Of a stretch of 50,712 bases of DNA, positions 27,171 through 36,025 are shown in pieces (the first letter of the stretch is position 1; each line of letters starts with the position of its first letter). Made by a program: the position numbers and the translations under genes. Source of the stretch: Fibrobacteria bacterium (lineage in GTDB: Bacteria; Fibrobacterota; Fibrobacteria; UBA11236; JADFYW01); the NCBI GenBank assembly GCA_015232855.1, contig JADFYW010000016.1:1-50712 (forward strand), given 5' to 3'. Under the pieces are notes generated by a model. It saw only the letters and a program-made list of their open reading frames with translations. It ran no database searches and was not told the origin of the DNA.

Positions 27171-27770
27171 ATGAAAATAATGCTCATCCCCATTCTTGTT
27201 CTTTCACTGTTTATTGGCTTCGGGTTTACCGAGGATGATTCTACCGCAGTTTATCAGGAAAAATTCGGGTTTACCGGATATGTGGAACCTATGCTTAAGT
27301 TTACCCCGGTAGACCAACAGTTTGGTATGATGGCCGGGTTGGAGGCAGGAATCGTTTTGGACTGGTCTTTTTCTGTGGGAATTGCCGGGCATAGTCTGAT
27401 TTGGCCTGTTGAACCCAATGTTGCACCAGAACAACAACTGGTGTTCAATTATGGCGGACTTACCTTGGATTGGATCATCAGGCCCTTTGAAATGGTCCAT
27501 GGTGGTTTTTCTGTGTTGATTGGTGCTGGATACACGGCTTTCTCAGACAGTGGATTATCTGAAGAAGGGTTTCTGGTGGTGGAACCCGAATGGTTTTTTA
27601 CCGTGAATACCTGCAGGTTTGCCCAGGTTCAATTGGGATTTGGTCTTCGCTTCATCTATCATGATGATGGATGGTTTCCCCATGATTATGTGAAAGATTT
27701 TACTGACCTGAACCAGTTAGTGGCTACCCTTGGGGTGCGGTTTGGGAAATTCAAAATTGAATATGAATGA
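27171..27770 (+). CDS. small beta-barrel-like outer membrane protein, unknown function
   Basis: The 199-residue product has a signal peptide (about 1-20, IPILVLSLFIGFGFT), then alternating hydrophobic strands with Gly and aromatic residues (for example GMMAGLEAGIVLDWSFSVGI, FSVLIGAGYTAF, FAQVQLGFGLRFIYHDD, QLVATLGVRFGKFKIEYE). This pattern fits an eight-stranded outer-membrane barrel. No family was recognised with certainty. A modest ribosome binding site (AAAGAGA) precedes the ATG. It is followed after 62 bases by the RAYT gene but probably not functionally linked. Confidence 0.7.
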   Translation: MKIMLIPILVLSLFIGFGFTEDDSTAVYQEKFGFTGYVEPMLKFTPVDQQFGMMAGLEAGIVLDWSFSVGIAGHSLIWPVEPNVAPEQQLVFNYGGLTLDWIIRPFEMVHGGFSVLIGAGYTAFSDSGLSEEGFLVVEPEWFFTVNTCRFAQVQLGFGLRFIYHDDGWFPHDYVKDFTDLNQLVATLGVRFGKFKIEYE

Positions 27771-28150
27771 TTCGGTTTCCAGGTCAGGAAATATTTGTGG
27801 AAAAATTCGTAGAACATAATTTGACATAACCAATGACATTGTACCGGAACAAATACCGGGCGGAATCTACCCGGATGCAAAATTGGGATTATTCCTGGGC
27901 GGGGAAATATTATATAACGGTCTGTACCGAACGTAAAATACCGTTGTTCGGCAAGGTCCGCGACGGGGAAATGATTTTAAATGAAAACGGGAACATCGTG
28001 GCCGAATGGATGTTGAAAATCGATGATCGATATGAACGGGCCATGTTGGACAGGGCTGTTATTATGCCCGATCATATGCATTGTATTATCATTATTGGCG
28101 ATGAACCCATATATGGCCCAAAACCAACCCGGGATGGTAATGTAATTGGT

Positions 28151-28294
28151 GGTGCGGATACGTCATTGGGCACGGATATGAATCGGGGCGCGGATACGAC
28201 ATTGGGCGTGGATATGGACCGTGGTGCGGATACGTCATTGGGCACGGATATGAATCGGGGCGCGGATACGACATCGGGCATGGATATAAATCGG
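28151..28294 (+). repeat. four tandem 36-bp repeats inside the RAYT gene
   Basis: Four in-frame units each encode GADT-x-x-G-x-D-x-x-R; a fifth starts and degenerates. Units 1 and 3 are nearly identical, as are parts of 2 and 4, suggesting duplication of a 72-bp pair. Being a multiple of three, expansion keeps the frame. Confidence 0.92.
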
Positions 28295-28314
28295 GGCGCG
28301 GATACGATCCCAAT

Positions 28315-28344
28315 CGTAGATACGATTCATGAATCGTATCTACG
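28315..28344. repeat. perfect 30-bp palindrome within the RAYT gene
   Basis: Each half is CGTAGATACGATTCA, giving a perfect self-complementary sequence centred on ATTCATGAAT. It encodes part of the linker (VDTIHESYL) between the two tandem-repeat arrays. It may be an inserted REP-like palindrome that kept the reading frame. Confidence 0.93.
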
Positions 28345-28354
28345 GTGTGAATCG

Positions 28355-28444
28355 GATCATCGCCCGACGACGGATCATCGCCCGACGACGGATCATCGCC
28401 CGACGACGGATCATCGCCCGACGATGGATCATCGCCCAATGACG
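28355..28444 (+). repeat. five tandem 18-bp repeats inside the RAYT gene
   Basis: Five copies of GATCATCGCCCGACGACG-type units encode DHRPTT, the last two with single-base changes (PTM, PMT). In-frame, with no spacers, so not a CRISPR. Confidence 0.93.
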
Positions 28445-28752
28445 GGTCCGAACCATGGATCGGATAATATACCATCCCGTACACATAATATCACACCCCA
28501 ATGCCATGAACGGCGGAAAATGTTATTGTTCAAAATTATGGGATATGTGCAAATGAATTCATCCAAACATATCAATATTCGGGAAAATTCACAGGGACGT
28601 AAAAATTGGCAACGGGGGTATTGGGATCATGTTATACGGGATCATGCTGCCTACGACAGGATTGTGAAATATATTATGAATAATCCAAAGAACTGGGTTC
28701 CGCCCAAATATGTGATTTATCCATATTGCCGCAAGTAATCGACTAAAATGGT

Positions 28753-31700
28753 TTATTGAATAACTGCGAAATTTGCGACCTGTTCCACCAATTGTTTAAT
28801 TTGTTGAATCAATAATATCCTGTTATTTCGGATGCTTAAGTCATCATCATTAATTTTCACCTGATCAAACAGGGTGTCTACCGCAGGACGCAGGCTGCCG
28901 ATGGCAGATAGAGCGGATAGATAGTCGCGTTTGTCCAGAAATTCCCCAATAGTTTTTGAATGTTCGACCAGGGCGGTATACAGGTTTTTTTCGGCGGATT
29001 CGGAAAATAATGATTGGTCCAGTTCACCGGTTGGTTTTTCTTTGATGATATTCGCAACCCTTTTAAAGGTGATAGCAACATCATTAAAATCATCTCGGCT
29101 ACGGAATTGTTCCATCGCCTGCAGGCGGGTAAGGAGGTCTGGTATGTCATACCAGGAATGTTTTGATTCAACCACGGCGGCTATGGTGTCGTGGGCAAAA
29201 CCTCCGGGGATATCTTCACGGGGTTTGTCTTGTAATAGAATTTTGCCTCGGGACAGGAAAAAATCAAGGATGGTATCTATCAGTTTAGCACGGTTTTTCT
29301 CAGGGATAAGTTCTCCGTAGATATCCATACTTTTTTGTAACATTTCATTTAATGGAATTGAAATTTGTTTATCAATTATTAAAAACAGGCAGGCAAGACA
29401 GGCTCTCCGCAAAGCATAGGGGTCGGCTGAACCTGTGGGGACTTTCCCAATACCAAAAAGCCCGGTGATGGTGTCTATCCGGTCTGCAAGACCGACGATT
29501 GTAGCTTCTTCTGACGAGGGAAGGATGTCTGTTGCATTGCGAGGGTAATAATGCTCACGAATTCCCATTGAAATTGTTTCGGACTGTCCCTGGTTTGCAG
29601 AGTAGAATGAGCCAATTTCGCCTTGGAGTTCGGGGAACTCGAAGACCATAGCTGTACATAAGTCTGCTTTTGCCAGGTGTGCTATGGATGATACGGTTTG
29701 TGATTTTTGATTGTCATATTTCAGGGTTTCTGCCAGCCAGTTGCTTAGGCCCTCTATGCGCTTTACCTTGTCACCAATAGAGCCGAGCTTTGTTTCAAAG
29801 GTGAGATTATCAAGGTCTGAGACCCTTTCGGTAAGAGGTCTTTTTTGGTCTTCATGTAAAAAGAATTCTCCATCACGCAAGCGTGAATGGAGTACTGCAT
29901 CGTAGCCAGTTTTTACTTTAGCCATGTCATTACATTGCATGTTGGACATTGCAATGTAGGCATTAGCCAGTTTTCCGTCTTTACTGTTGAGAGCAAAATA
30001 TTTTTGGTGTTCCCTCATTTCTGATATTAAAACCTCTTCCGGCATTTTCAGGAACTGTTCTTTAAAACTCCCGAGAACGGGAAGGGGGTTCTCTACGATG
30101 TGGGTAACATGGTCTAAGAGTTCATCGTCTTCACGCCAGGCGAGACCTGCATGTTCGGCTGTTTCGTTTAATTGTTTATTAATGAGAGTTTTCCGTTCCT
30201 CATGATTTACAATTACATGGGCCCTACGTAGGGTTTCTACATAATTCTCAGGGGTAACTTTTAATAGCCCCTCAGACATGAACCGATGACCCTGAGAATG
30301 GTTCCCCGATTGTACACCGGCGAAGGTCATGGGTATGACCTGTTCGCCAAGTAACGCCACGAGCCATTTTACAGGCCTGACAAAGGGTGTTTCTTTTCCT
30401 TCACCCCAGCGCATGGTTTTATACCAGTGTATTTTACTGAACACTTGTGGTATTACTTCCGCAAGAATTTCAAAAGCGGTTTCCCCCTTTTGAACTTTTT
30501 CGGCATAGAGATATTCTGCTTTTCCTATTTCTCTGATTTCCAGTTCATCCGGATTGAGTCCGTTCTTTTTTGCAAAACCAAGTGCTGCTTTACTCCAGCT
30601 TCCGTCTTTTTCTTTTGCAATTTTTGCCGGGGGACCTTTTAGCTCCAACTCTTTGTCTTCCTGCCTGGTTTTCATGGAGGTAACGAGCATCGCAATCCGT
30701 CGGGGAGTCACATAAAACGTAACATCACTGCAATCAAGACCAAGGGTGTCCACTTGTTTTTTCCAGAGTTCCGGTAGTTCACGGAGCAGGTTTTTAAATA
30801 CTCGGGCTGGCATCTCTTCGACACCCAGTTCAATGAGTAAGGGAGCGGAATCCGTTGTAGGATTAATATCGGTAGTGGTGGTTTGAGAGGTTTCCACTTC
30901 TTCTTTTGACGAGGTTATGTCTTTAATCAGAGGGTGCCCAAGCTCTTCCCTGTTTTCCAGCCATTTTTCGGCTACTTGTCTGGCCAGGGTTTGTAATCGC
31001 ATAACATACCCTTGTCGTTGATTTACAGAGATGGCATTCCGGGCATCTAGCAGGTTGAAGGAGTGACTTGCCTTCATGCAATAATCAAGAGCGGGGTAGG
31101 GAACTCCCGCTTCACAGAGTTTTACACACTCTTTTTCATATTTATCAAAAGACTCGAAATGAAGGCTAATATCAGCGAGTTCAAAATTATGTTTTGAAAA
31201 CTGAACCTCATTCTGGTGAAAAATATCCCGGTATTTATAATGTTCGTTATAGTCTAAATCATATACATTGTCTTTCCCCTGGAGGAACATACAGAGCCGC
31301 TCAAGACCATAGGTGATTTCCCCTGAAATGGGTGAAAGCTCCTGGCCACCTACCTGTTGGAAATAGGTGAACTGAGTTACTTCGGTACCGTCGCACCAAA
31401 CTTCCCAACCAAGTCCCCAGGCACTGAGGGCTGCGGTTTCCCAGTCGTCATGAACAAAGCGTATATCATGGTCTTCTGGGGTGATACCGATGGCTTTGAG
31501 TGAGTTGAGATAGAGTTCTACAATGTTAACAGGGTTGGGTTTTAAGATTACCTGAAACTGGTAGTAATGCTGTAAGCGGATGGGGTTTTCACCATAGCGT
31601 CCGTCTGCAGGTCTCCGGCAAGGCTCTACGTAAGCTGCAGAAAAAGGTTCTGGTCCCAGTGAGCGCAGAAAGGTGGATGGGTTAAAGGTACCCGCTCCCT

Positions 31701-31785
31701 TTTCTATATCGTAAGGCTGGACGAGTAAGCATCCCTGTTCGCTCCAGTAGTTCTGTAGGGTAAGGATCAGTTGTTGGAAAGTCAT
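28753..31785 (-). CDS. glyQS: glycyl-tRNA synthetase, fused alpha and beta chains
   Basis: A 1,010-residue fusion of the two subunits of the bacterial tetrameric GlyRS. Residues 1 to about 290 are the alpha (GlyQ) catalytic class II core: [59 protein letters not shown] and [13 protein letters not shown] linker of about 30 residues rich in T and S follows; the beta (GlyS) part begins at [15 protein letters not shown] and runs to the end, with [23 protein letters not shown], an HD-like segment and an anticodon-binding DALR-type C terminus. Fused GlyRS occurs in several phyla, including Chlamydiae and Thermotogae. The palindromic element at 31816-31952 lies just upstream of its start codon. Confidence 0.96.
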   Translation of the reverse strand: MTFQQLILTLQNYWSEQGCLLVQPYDIEKGAGTFNPSTFLRSLGPEPFSAAYVEPCRRPADGRYGENPIRLQHYYQFQVILKPNPVNIVELYLNSLKAIGITPEDHDIRFVHDDWETAALSAWGLGWEVWCDGTEVTQFTYFQQVGGQELSPISGEITYGLERLCMFLQGKDNVYDLDYNEHYKYRDIFHQNEVQFSKHNFELADISLHFESFDKYEKECVKLCEAGVPYPALDYCMKASHSFNLLDARNAISVNQRQGYVMRLQTLARQVAEKWLENREELGHPLIKDITSSKEEVETSQTTTTDINPTTDSAPLLIELGVEEMPARVFKNLLRELPELWKKQVDTLGLDCSDVTFYVTPRRIAMLVTSMKTRQEDKELELKGPPAKIAKEKDGSWSKAALGFAKKNGLNPDELEIREIGKAEYLYAEKVQKGETAFEILAEVIPQVFSKIHWYKTMRWGEGKETPFVRPVKWLVALLGEQVIPMTFAGVQSGNHSQGHRFMSEGLLKVTPENYVETLRRAHVIVNHEERKTLINKQLNETAEHAGLAWREDDELLDHVTHIVENPLPVLGSFKEQFLKMPEEVLISEMREHQKYFALNSKDGKLANAYIAMSNMQCNDMAKVKTGYDAVLHSRLRDGEFFLHEDQKRPLTERVSDLDNLTFETKLGSIGDKVKRIEGLSNWLAETLKYDNQKSQTVSSIAHLAKADLCTAMVFEFPELQGEIGSFYSANQGQSETISMGIREHYYPRNATDILPSSEEATIVGLADRIDTITGLFGIGKVPTGSADPYALRRACLACLFLIIDKQISIPLNEMLQKSMDIYGELIPEKNRAKLIDTILDFFLSRGKILLQDKPREDIPGGFAHDTIAAVVESKHSWYDIPDLLTRLQAMEQFRSRDDFNDVAITFKRVANIIKEKPTGELDQSLFSESAEKNLYTALVEHSKTIGEFLDKRDYLSALSAIGSLRPAVDTLFDQVKINDDDLSIRNNRILLIQQIKQLVEQVANFAVIQ

Positions 31786-31815
31786 AATATTTTTGTCCGT
31801 TAAAGTCAGGTTTTA

Positions 31816-31952
31816 TATCCAGTCATTCCGGCTTGCCCGGAATCTGGAAAAATGCATAATATTTTGGTTAATTGAACCATTATAACAGTCTTTCATTTCT
31901 GATTCCAGAGCGCGAAGCCTGCCCTTGGGGTACAAGCCAGAATGACTGGATA
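31816..31952. repeat. REP/BIME-like palindromic element, second copy
   Basis: A 137-bp element with 20-bp terminal inverted arms (31816-31835 with 31933-31952, one mismatch). The left arm contains ATCCAGTCATTCCGGCTTG, identical to the reverse complement of 17668-17686 in the first element; the right arm has A in place of one G. Within are partner half-sites CCGGAATC and GATTCC. It sits between flagellin and glyQS, close to the glyQS start. Confidence 0.85.
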
Positions 31953-32045
31953 GTTAAAATGGTTGATTTAGAACACATACGTATTTGCAAAAATGCTTTT
32001 TTTGTTGTTTAATTCAAACTTTTAGCGAGAAAAACGCAAAAAAGT

Positions 32046-32080
32046 AAAACAGCGGCAGGAGGTCCTTCCGCCGCTGTTTT
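32046..32080. terminator. rho-independent terminator after flagellin
   Basis: An 11-bp perfect stem (AAAACAGCGGC with GCCGCTGTTTT) encloses a 13-base loop, 29 bases past the flagellin stop. On the minus strand the stem ends in a T run and is followed by further T-rich sequence, as expected for an intrinsic terminator. It could also act from the other strand. Confidence 0.88.
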
Positions 32081-32108
32081 TCACACATCACCGATAGTTC
32101 GGTGAAAT

Positions 32109-32990
32109 TTATCCTGTAATTAATGGCAGGATAGAAGAGGGTAAGGCATTTGCCTGAGCCAGCATAGCCGCGCTAGCCTGGGTAAGAATCTGGGCCTTAG
32201 AAAAATTTGTGGTTTCCAGTGCAAAATCAACATCACGGATCATTGATTCAGCATTTTGGGTATTGAGTTCCTGATTAGCAGCATTATTTATCGCATGGTC
32301 CAGTCTGTTGATATAGGCGCCTAAGTCTGAGCGCATATTATTTATAGATCGGATTGCGGTATCTATAGCGGTTAATGCGCCAGTTGCGTTCACTTGATTA
32401 GTAATGTTGGTACTGGTTACTCCCGCGGTGCTTAGTGTTATTCCCAGGGCGCCAAGGGTAAGGGAATCAACGGCTATGCTCATACTGTCAACCGTTCCTG
32501 AAGTGCTCCCACTATTGTTGTTGGCACCGATGTGAATAACTGAAGCTCCACCTGAAACTCCAAAGGAATTAGCTCCTCCATCCAGCAGGGTCATACCGTT
32601 ATATTGGGTGGCCTGGCTGATTCGGGAAATTTCAGTCATCAGTGACTGGAACTCTGTATCTGTGTAGCCTCTTTCTATGGAGGTAAGAGTATCATTTGCG
32701 CTTTGTACCGCCAATTCACGCATTCGTTGAATTATTGAGGAAATTTCGCTGGCAGCTCCTTCGGCAATTTGCAAAAGAGCGATTCCCTGTTCACCGTTTC
32801 GCCTGGCTACAGCTAAACCTCGTATCTGGGTACGCAATTGTTCTGAAACCGATAGGCCGGCGGCATCGTCTGATGCCCGGTTAATTCTCAAACCCGTGGA
32901 AAGCCTTTCCAGTGATTGGGTAAGAACTTTTTGGTTTCGGGCAATAGATATATGCCCAATCATAGCTGCGACGTTATGGTTAATTCGCAT
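32109..32990 (-). CDS. flagellin
   Basis: Structural subunit of the flagellar filament. The 293-residue protein has the conserved N-terminal D0/D1 region (MRINHNVAAMIGHISIARNQ, LERLSTGLRINRASDDAAGL, QIRGLAVARRNGEQGIALLQ, AEGAASEISSIIQRMRELAVQ), a short central domain (about 140-215, Gly/Ser/Thr-rich) and the conserved C-terminal region (ENMRSD-like NNMRSDLGAYINRLDHAINN, ESMIRDVDFALETTNFSKAQILTQASAAMLAQAN). The final heptad differs from the common LLR ending (SSILPLITG). Strong ribosome binding site AAGGAGG. No other flagellar gene is adjacent. The structured leader upstream is described separately. Confidence 0.96.
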   Translation of the reverse strand: MRINHNVAAMIGHISIARNQKVLTQSLERLSTGLRINRASDDAAGLSVSEQLRTQIRGLAVARRNGEQGIALLQIAEGAASEISSIIQRMRELAVQSANDTLTSIERGYTDTEFQSLMTEISRISQATQYNGMTLLDGGANSFGVSGGASVIHIGANNNSGSTSGTVDSMSIAVDSLTLGALGITLSTAGVTSTNITNQVNATGALTAIDTAIRSINNMRSDLGAYINRLDHAINNAANQELNTQNAESMIRDVDFALETTNFSKAQILTQASAAMLAQANALPSSILPLITG

Positions 32991-33005
32991 CGATAACCTC
33001 CTTGT

Positions 33006-33037
33006 CTAAAAAACGTCAACAATCCGTTGTTTTTTAG
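33006..33037 (-). promoter_or_regulatory. flagellin leader stem-loop with GGA in the loop, possible CsrA site
   Basis: On the flagellin strand a 9-bp perfect stem (CTAAAAAAC with GTTTTTTAG) encloses AACGGATTGTTGAC, where AAC/GTT can pair to leave a GGATT loop (33021-33025). The next GGA is in the Shine-Dalgarno AAGGAGG about 25 bases downstream. A loop GGA plus an SD GGA is the arrangement by which CsrA represses flagellin translation in Bacillus subtilis. No csrA gene is in the window; functional reading is inference. Confidence 0.45.
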
Positions 33038-33038
33038 T

Positions 33039-33074
33039 GTGATAAGAGCATGCCGTTACCTATGCGCTTATCAC
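33039..33074 (-). promoter_or_regulatory. inverted repeat upstream of flagellin
   Basis: GTGATAAG and CTTATCAC arms, perfect over 8 bp, with a further GCAT/ATGC match inside, span 36 bases. It may be an mRNA leader stem-loop or a protein-binding site in the promoter; I could not place a sigma-28 promoter with confidence. Confidence 0.45.
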
Positions 33075-33185
33075 ATATGTAGGTTTTGATAACGAAAAAG
33101 GGGGAGCGTAAAAACTACTGCTTCTCTCTTTTTTGTCTGTTCAAAACTTCTCCTATTAAGGTTATCGGAGCGTTTTGGAAAAACT

Positions 33186-35942
33186 TTAGCTTTTTTTTAA
33201 AAAAAGTTGTATCAGGTTATAAAACAACTGATCTGCAAGGGCGTTTTTCCCCAAAGGTGAGAAAATATCGGCCTGGTAAAAGTAGATTTTACCTTTTCCA
33301 TATTGCATTTCAGCTATATCTATACCGGTATGTACACTATCAGTCCCTTCTTTCTTTTCCCGGATCATCATGCAACCTGCCTTAGTTGTGAGTTCTTTTT
33401 TGGGAGTAAGACTGTATTTAGGGATGATATCAGCATAGATCTGGTCCAGAATACCATTATTGGGGAGTTCCTTAAATTCAGGACAATCATATGCATAATG
33501 GAAACAGCCCATTTCTTCCCAACGAGAAGCGAAAAGGGAAATTTCAAAAGGGAGCATATTAAGTGAATTAAGTTTTTTCGCATCATTGGGCGTAAGAGTG
33601 GCAAGGATGAGATTTGCTCCATTCTTTGCTTTTTCAAAGGCGGCAGTGATTTTGTCTTTTCCGAGGGTATGAATATTATTCATGATAATAATTTCAGCTG
33701 CGTTATTTGCTGCATAGGTGATAGTATCAGGAAAGGCCCCGTGAAAATCAATTGAAGGAAGAAGAGAATCCAAGTTCACTTTTTTTGGAACAAAAAATAC
33801 GGCTTCTTTTTTTGCGATTTCTTTTTTTGCTTTTGAAAGAGCAAGATCAAAAGTAAACCAGCCATGCTCCATTCCTACTGGAAATTTAAAACGACCTATT
33901 GAATTAATACCCGGTGTTGCTACACCTGGCATTGATTCCTGGTGCCAGATGCGACCGTTAGGACCTTTAACCCGAACGAGTAAACCATAATCTTCGAGAT
34001 TTTCTTCGTTTAATAAAAAGATATCAATGGTCGCAGAAGTCCCCATATAAGGGGTACGTATCTCGGTTTCACTCATAATCATGGTACGCTGATTGAGTGG
34101 CTTTATATGTTCTAAAAAACTTTTGGGCTTGCGAAACCAGTCTACCAGACCAGAAAAATTATTGTCAAAATCAGCCCATTGTTCAAAGAAATATCCTGAA
34201 ATCTGGGTGTTAATAAGCAATGACTCTATGTTACAAGTAACTGCAGAACGATAAAATGTCTGAACATCTTCCAGGAATGAATCAGTATCATTCCATAATT
34301 TGATGTCTTCGATTACAGAATCAAGTTCTTTGGAAAAGTTTTTAAGTGCAGTGGTTTCGGGATGTTTACGGAATGGTTTGAGCTTGGAACTATTCAGTAA
34401 CTTAGAAAGAATATTTGGTGACCAGGCTCCAACGCCGTTTATCAATATTTTGCCACTGAGTTCATCTTTAAGGTAGTTATACCGCTCCCAAAACGATTTG
34501 TCTCCATGAATATGATCATTAATTTTTTTTGCATCCCGGGATGAACAATAATTAGTAAGTAATGATTGGGTAGCTGACGATATGGGTAATGACATTTTCA
34601 GCTTGTGAGAACCAAAAGCTTCAATTTTGGTTTCTGTGGGATTATAAACTTTCCCCAGGTCGATTTTGGAAATGCCGCTGATATTATCCAATATGACTGA
34701 ATTAAAATTGGAAATTATAGGACGATAGGGATCTATATCTGAAGTGTAGCGTAACAATTTATTTCCATTTTCGAGAGCCATAGAACCATTCTCTGCGCCA
34801 ATTCCCCATGCAACAATACAGGCATGATGGCCGGTGAGGTTTATCATAGTCTGTATTTGTTCCTTAAGCTCTTCGAGTCCGTCTTTACTTGATTTTTGAT
34901 TGTAACAAGTGGTTTCCTGGATAACCAACAAACCTATTTTATCGCAAATCTTTAATATGCTGGCGGGTAGGGGAGTTCCTGCAGAACGAATTAAGTTGAA
35001 CCCCGAGTCTTTTATCAGTTTCAGTTCTGTTTCATAACTAAAGTCAAAGGGTGGGAGAGCATGGTAAAATGGAAAAATAGGGAGGTAGTTAACACCACGG
35101 ACTCTTCTGATTACATGATTTAGTTTCATCGAACCCCGTTCAATTTCAATTCGGCGGAGGCCAAATTCAATTTCCCAGGCATAACTTCCCAGTAAATCAA
35201 CTTTCACATGGTACAGATTGGGCTCTTCGGGAGACCAGGCAATCGCATCATCCAGGGTGAAAGAAATACTGTAAGTATGGTCTTCCTTTTCCAGTTTAAT
35301 GAACTTCGGCATGGTTCCTTTTTTGCCATTGGGGTCTGTTATAGTGAATTCTAAATCGGCTTTGTAATTTTTCGGGTTCCAGAATTTGGTTTCCAGCGTA
35401 ACCTGGTTGGCTTCATAATCGGGGTAAACTGTCACGTATTGGATGCCTGCCCGGCCTCCCATTAACAGGTGGATGTCTCCCATAATACCCGCAAAGGGAG
35501 TTGTTTTATATATGGCTCCGAGGGGAAGTTCGCTGGAAGGCCGGTTGTCGAGCCTGCCTGTGGGGTCTGGTGTTTGTACCCGGATGACTAAGAGATTTGG
35601 CTTTCCGATTTCGACATGCTTTGATGCGTTTAAGTCAAAGGGGGTATGGCCTCCCAGATGGGTGCCAAGCTTTTCTCCATTTAACCAAATTGTTGCATAG
35701 TGATGAATGGAATCAAAGCGGATGAAAAAACGCTTTGGAGATTCGCCTTCGTCTATATCGAGCCTTTTAAAATAAAATGCGACCGTTGCATCAGATTCAT
35801 TTTCTTCAATATCCCAAACATGGGGGAGGGTTATCTTTTTAGTTTCAGGCGGTTTGTTTTTATACCATTGTGATTGAACTCCTGTATCTTCAGGGTCAAA
35901 ACAAAAATCCCATTCCCCACCAACATTCAGTTTCAGACTCAT
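33186..35942 (-). CDS. glycoside hydrolase family 2-like protein, probably lacking the nucleophile
   Basis: A 918-residue protein with GH2 layout and no signal peptide: an N-terminal jelly-roll sugar-binding domain (about 1-165, with HVWDIEE, FDSIHHYATIWLNGEKLGTH and GGHTPF), an Ig-like domain (about 168-265), a TIM barrel (about 272-600) and an extra C-terminal region (about 610-918). The barrel keeps GVNYLP, the acid/base motif as WGIGAE (Glu384; usual WSLGNE) and a GYFFEQWADFDNNFSG-like end strand. At the usual nucleophile position (SEFGG) the sequence is INGVGA, with Gly503 where Glu is expected. The C-terminal part recalls a glutamine-amidotransferase-like fold (EIIIMNNI, GKGKIYFYQADIFSP), as in some beta-galactosidase-like enzymes. 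It may bind rather than cleave sugars, or use a shifted residue. Confidence 0.75.
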   Translation of the reverse strand: MSLKLNVGGEWDFCFDPEDTGVQSQWYKNKPPETKKITLPHVWDIEENESDATVAFYFKRLDIDEGESPKRFFIRFDSIHHYATIWLNGEKLGTHLGGHTPFDLNASKHVEIGKPNLLVIRVQTPDPTGRLDNRPSSELPLGAIYKTTPFAGIMGDIHLLMGGRAGIQYVTVYPDYEANQVTLETKFWNPKNYKADLEFTITDPNGKKGTMPKFIKLEKEDHTYSISFTLDDAIAWSPEEPNLYHVKVDLLGSYAWEIEFGLRRIEIERGSMKLNHVIRRVRGVNYLPIFPFYHALPPFDFSYETELKLIKDSGFNLIRSAGTPLPASILKICDKIGLLVIQETTCYNQKSSKDGLEELKEQIQTMINLTGHHACIVAWGIGAENGSMALENGNKLLRYTSDIDPYRPIISNFNSVILDNISGISKIDLGKVYNPTETKIEAFGSHKLKMSLPISSATQSLLTNYCSSRDAKKINDHIHGDKSFWERYNYLKDELSGKILINGVGAWSPNILSKLLNSSKLKPFRKHPETTALKNFSKELDSVIEDIKLWNDTDSFLEDVQTFYRSAVTCNIESLLINTQISGYFFEQWADFDNNFSGLVDWFRKPKSFLEHIKPLNQRTMIMSETEIRTPYMGTSATIDIFLLNEENLEDYGLLVRVKGPNGRIWHQESMPGVATPGINSIGRFKFPVGMEHGWFTFDLALSKAKKEIAKKEAVFFVPKKVNLDSLLPSIDFHGAFPDTITYAANNAAEIIIMNNIHTLGKDKITAAFEKAKNGANLILATLTPNDAKKLNSLNMLPFEISLFASRWEEMGCFHYAYDCPEFKELPNNGILDQIYADIIPKYSLTPKKELTTKAGCMMIREKKEGTDSVHTGIDIAEMQYGKGKIYFYQADIFSPLGKNALADQLFYNLIQLFLKKS

Positions 35943-36025
35943 AGTAATCCTTTATTCTTTTGAATAAACACATATATGGAAAAGCGCAAATATAGAAAAA
36001 AAATGCGGAATTTTAATGTTTACCT

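Larger units (their letters stand above)
27833..28738 (+). mobile_element. REP-associated tyrosine transposase (RAYT, Y1/HUH family) with repeat-expanded linker
   Basis: A 301-residue Y1 HUH-endonuclease related to IS200/IS605 TnpA. Recognisable parts: WDYSWAGKYYITVCTERKIPLFG (about 18-40), the HUH motif VIMPDHMHCIIIIG (H81, H83), then after the linker LLFKIMGYVQMNSSKHIN (231-247), WQRGYWDHVIRD, and the tyrosine motif VKYIMNNPKNW (Tyr280 likely catalytic). Residues about 107-204 are a repeat insertion: four 12-residue GADTxLGxDMNR units and five 6-residue DHRPTT units. Without it the protein would be about 200 residues, near the family norm. No clear ribosome binding site, no flanking terminal repeats of an IS. 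RAYTs are linked to the spread of REP palindromes; two candidate elements lie at 17568 and 31816. Confidence 0.9.

Noticed and set aside
28151..28444. CRISPR-like array
   Set aside because: The 36-bp and 18-bp units are directly adjacent without spacers and keep a reading frame, so they are coding tandem repeats.
28092..28484. Repeat-rich minus-strand open frame opposite the RAYT
   Set aside because: It is the complement of the in-frame repeats of the transposase; no start signal or recognisable protein, and the plus strand carries the conserved HUH and Tyr motifs.
33060..33110. Sigma-28 promoter for flagellin
   Set aside because: GTGATAA resembles part of the -10 element but no TAAA-type -35 lies at the right spacing.
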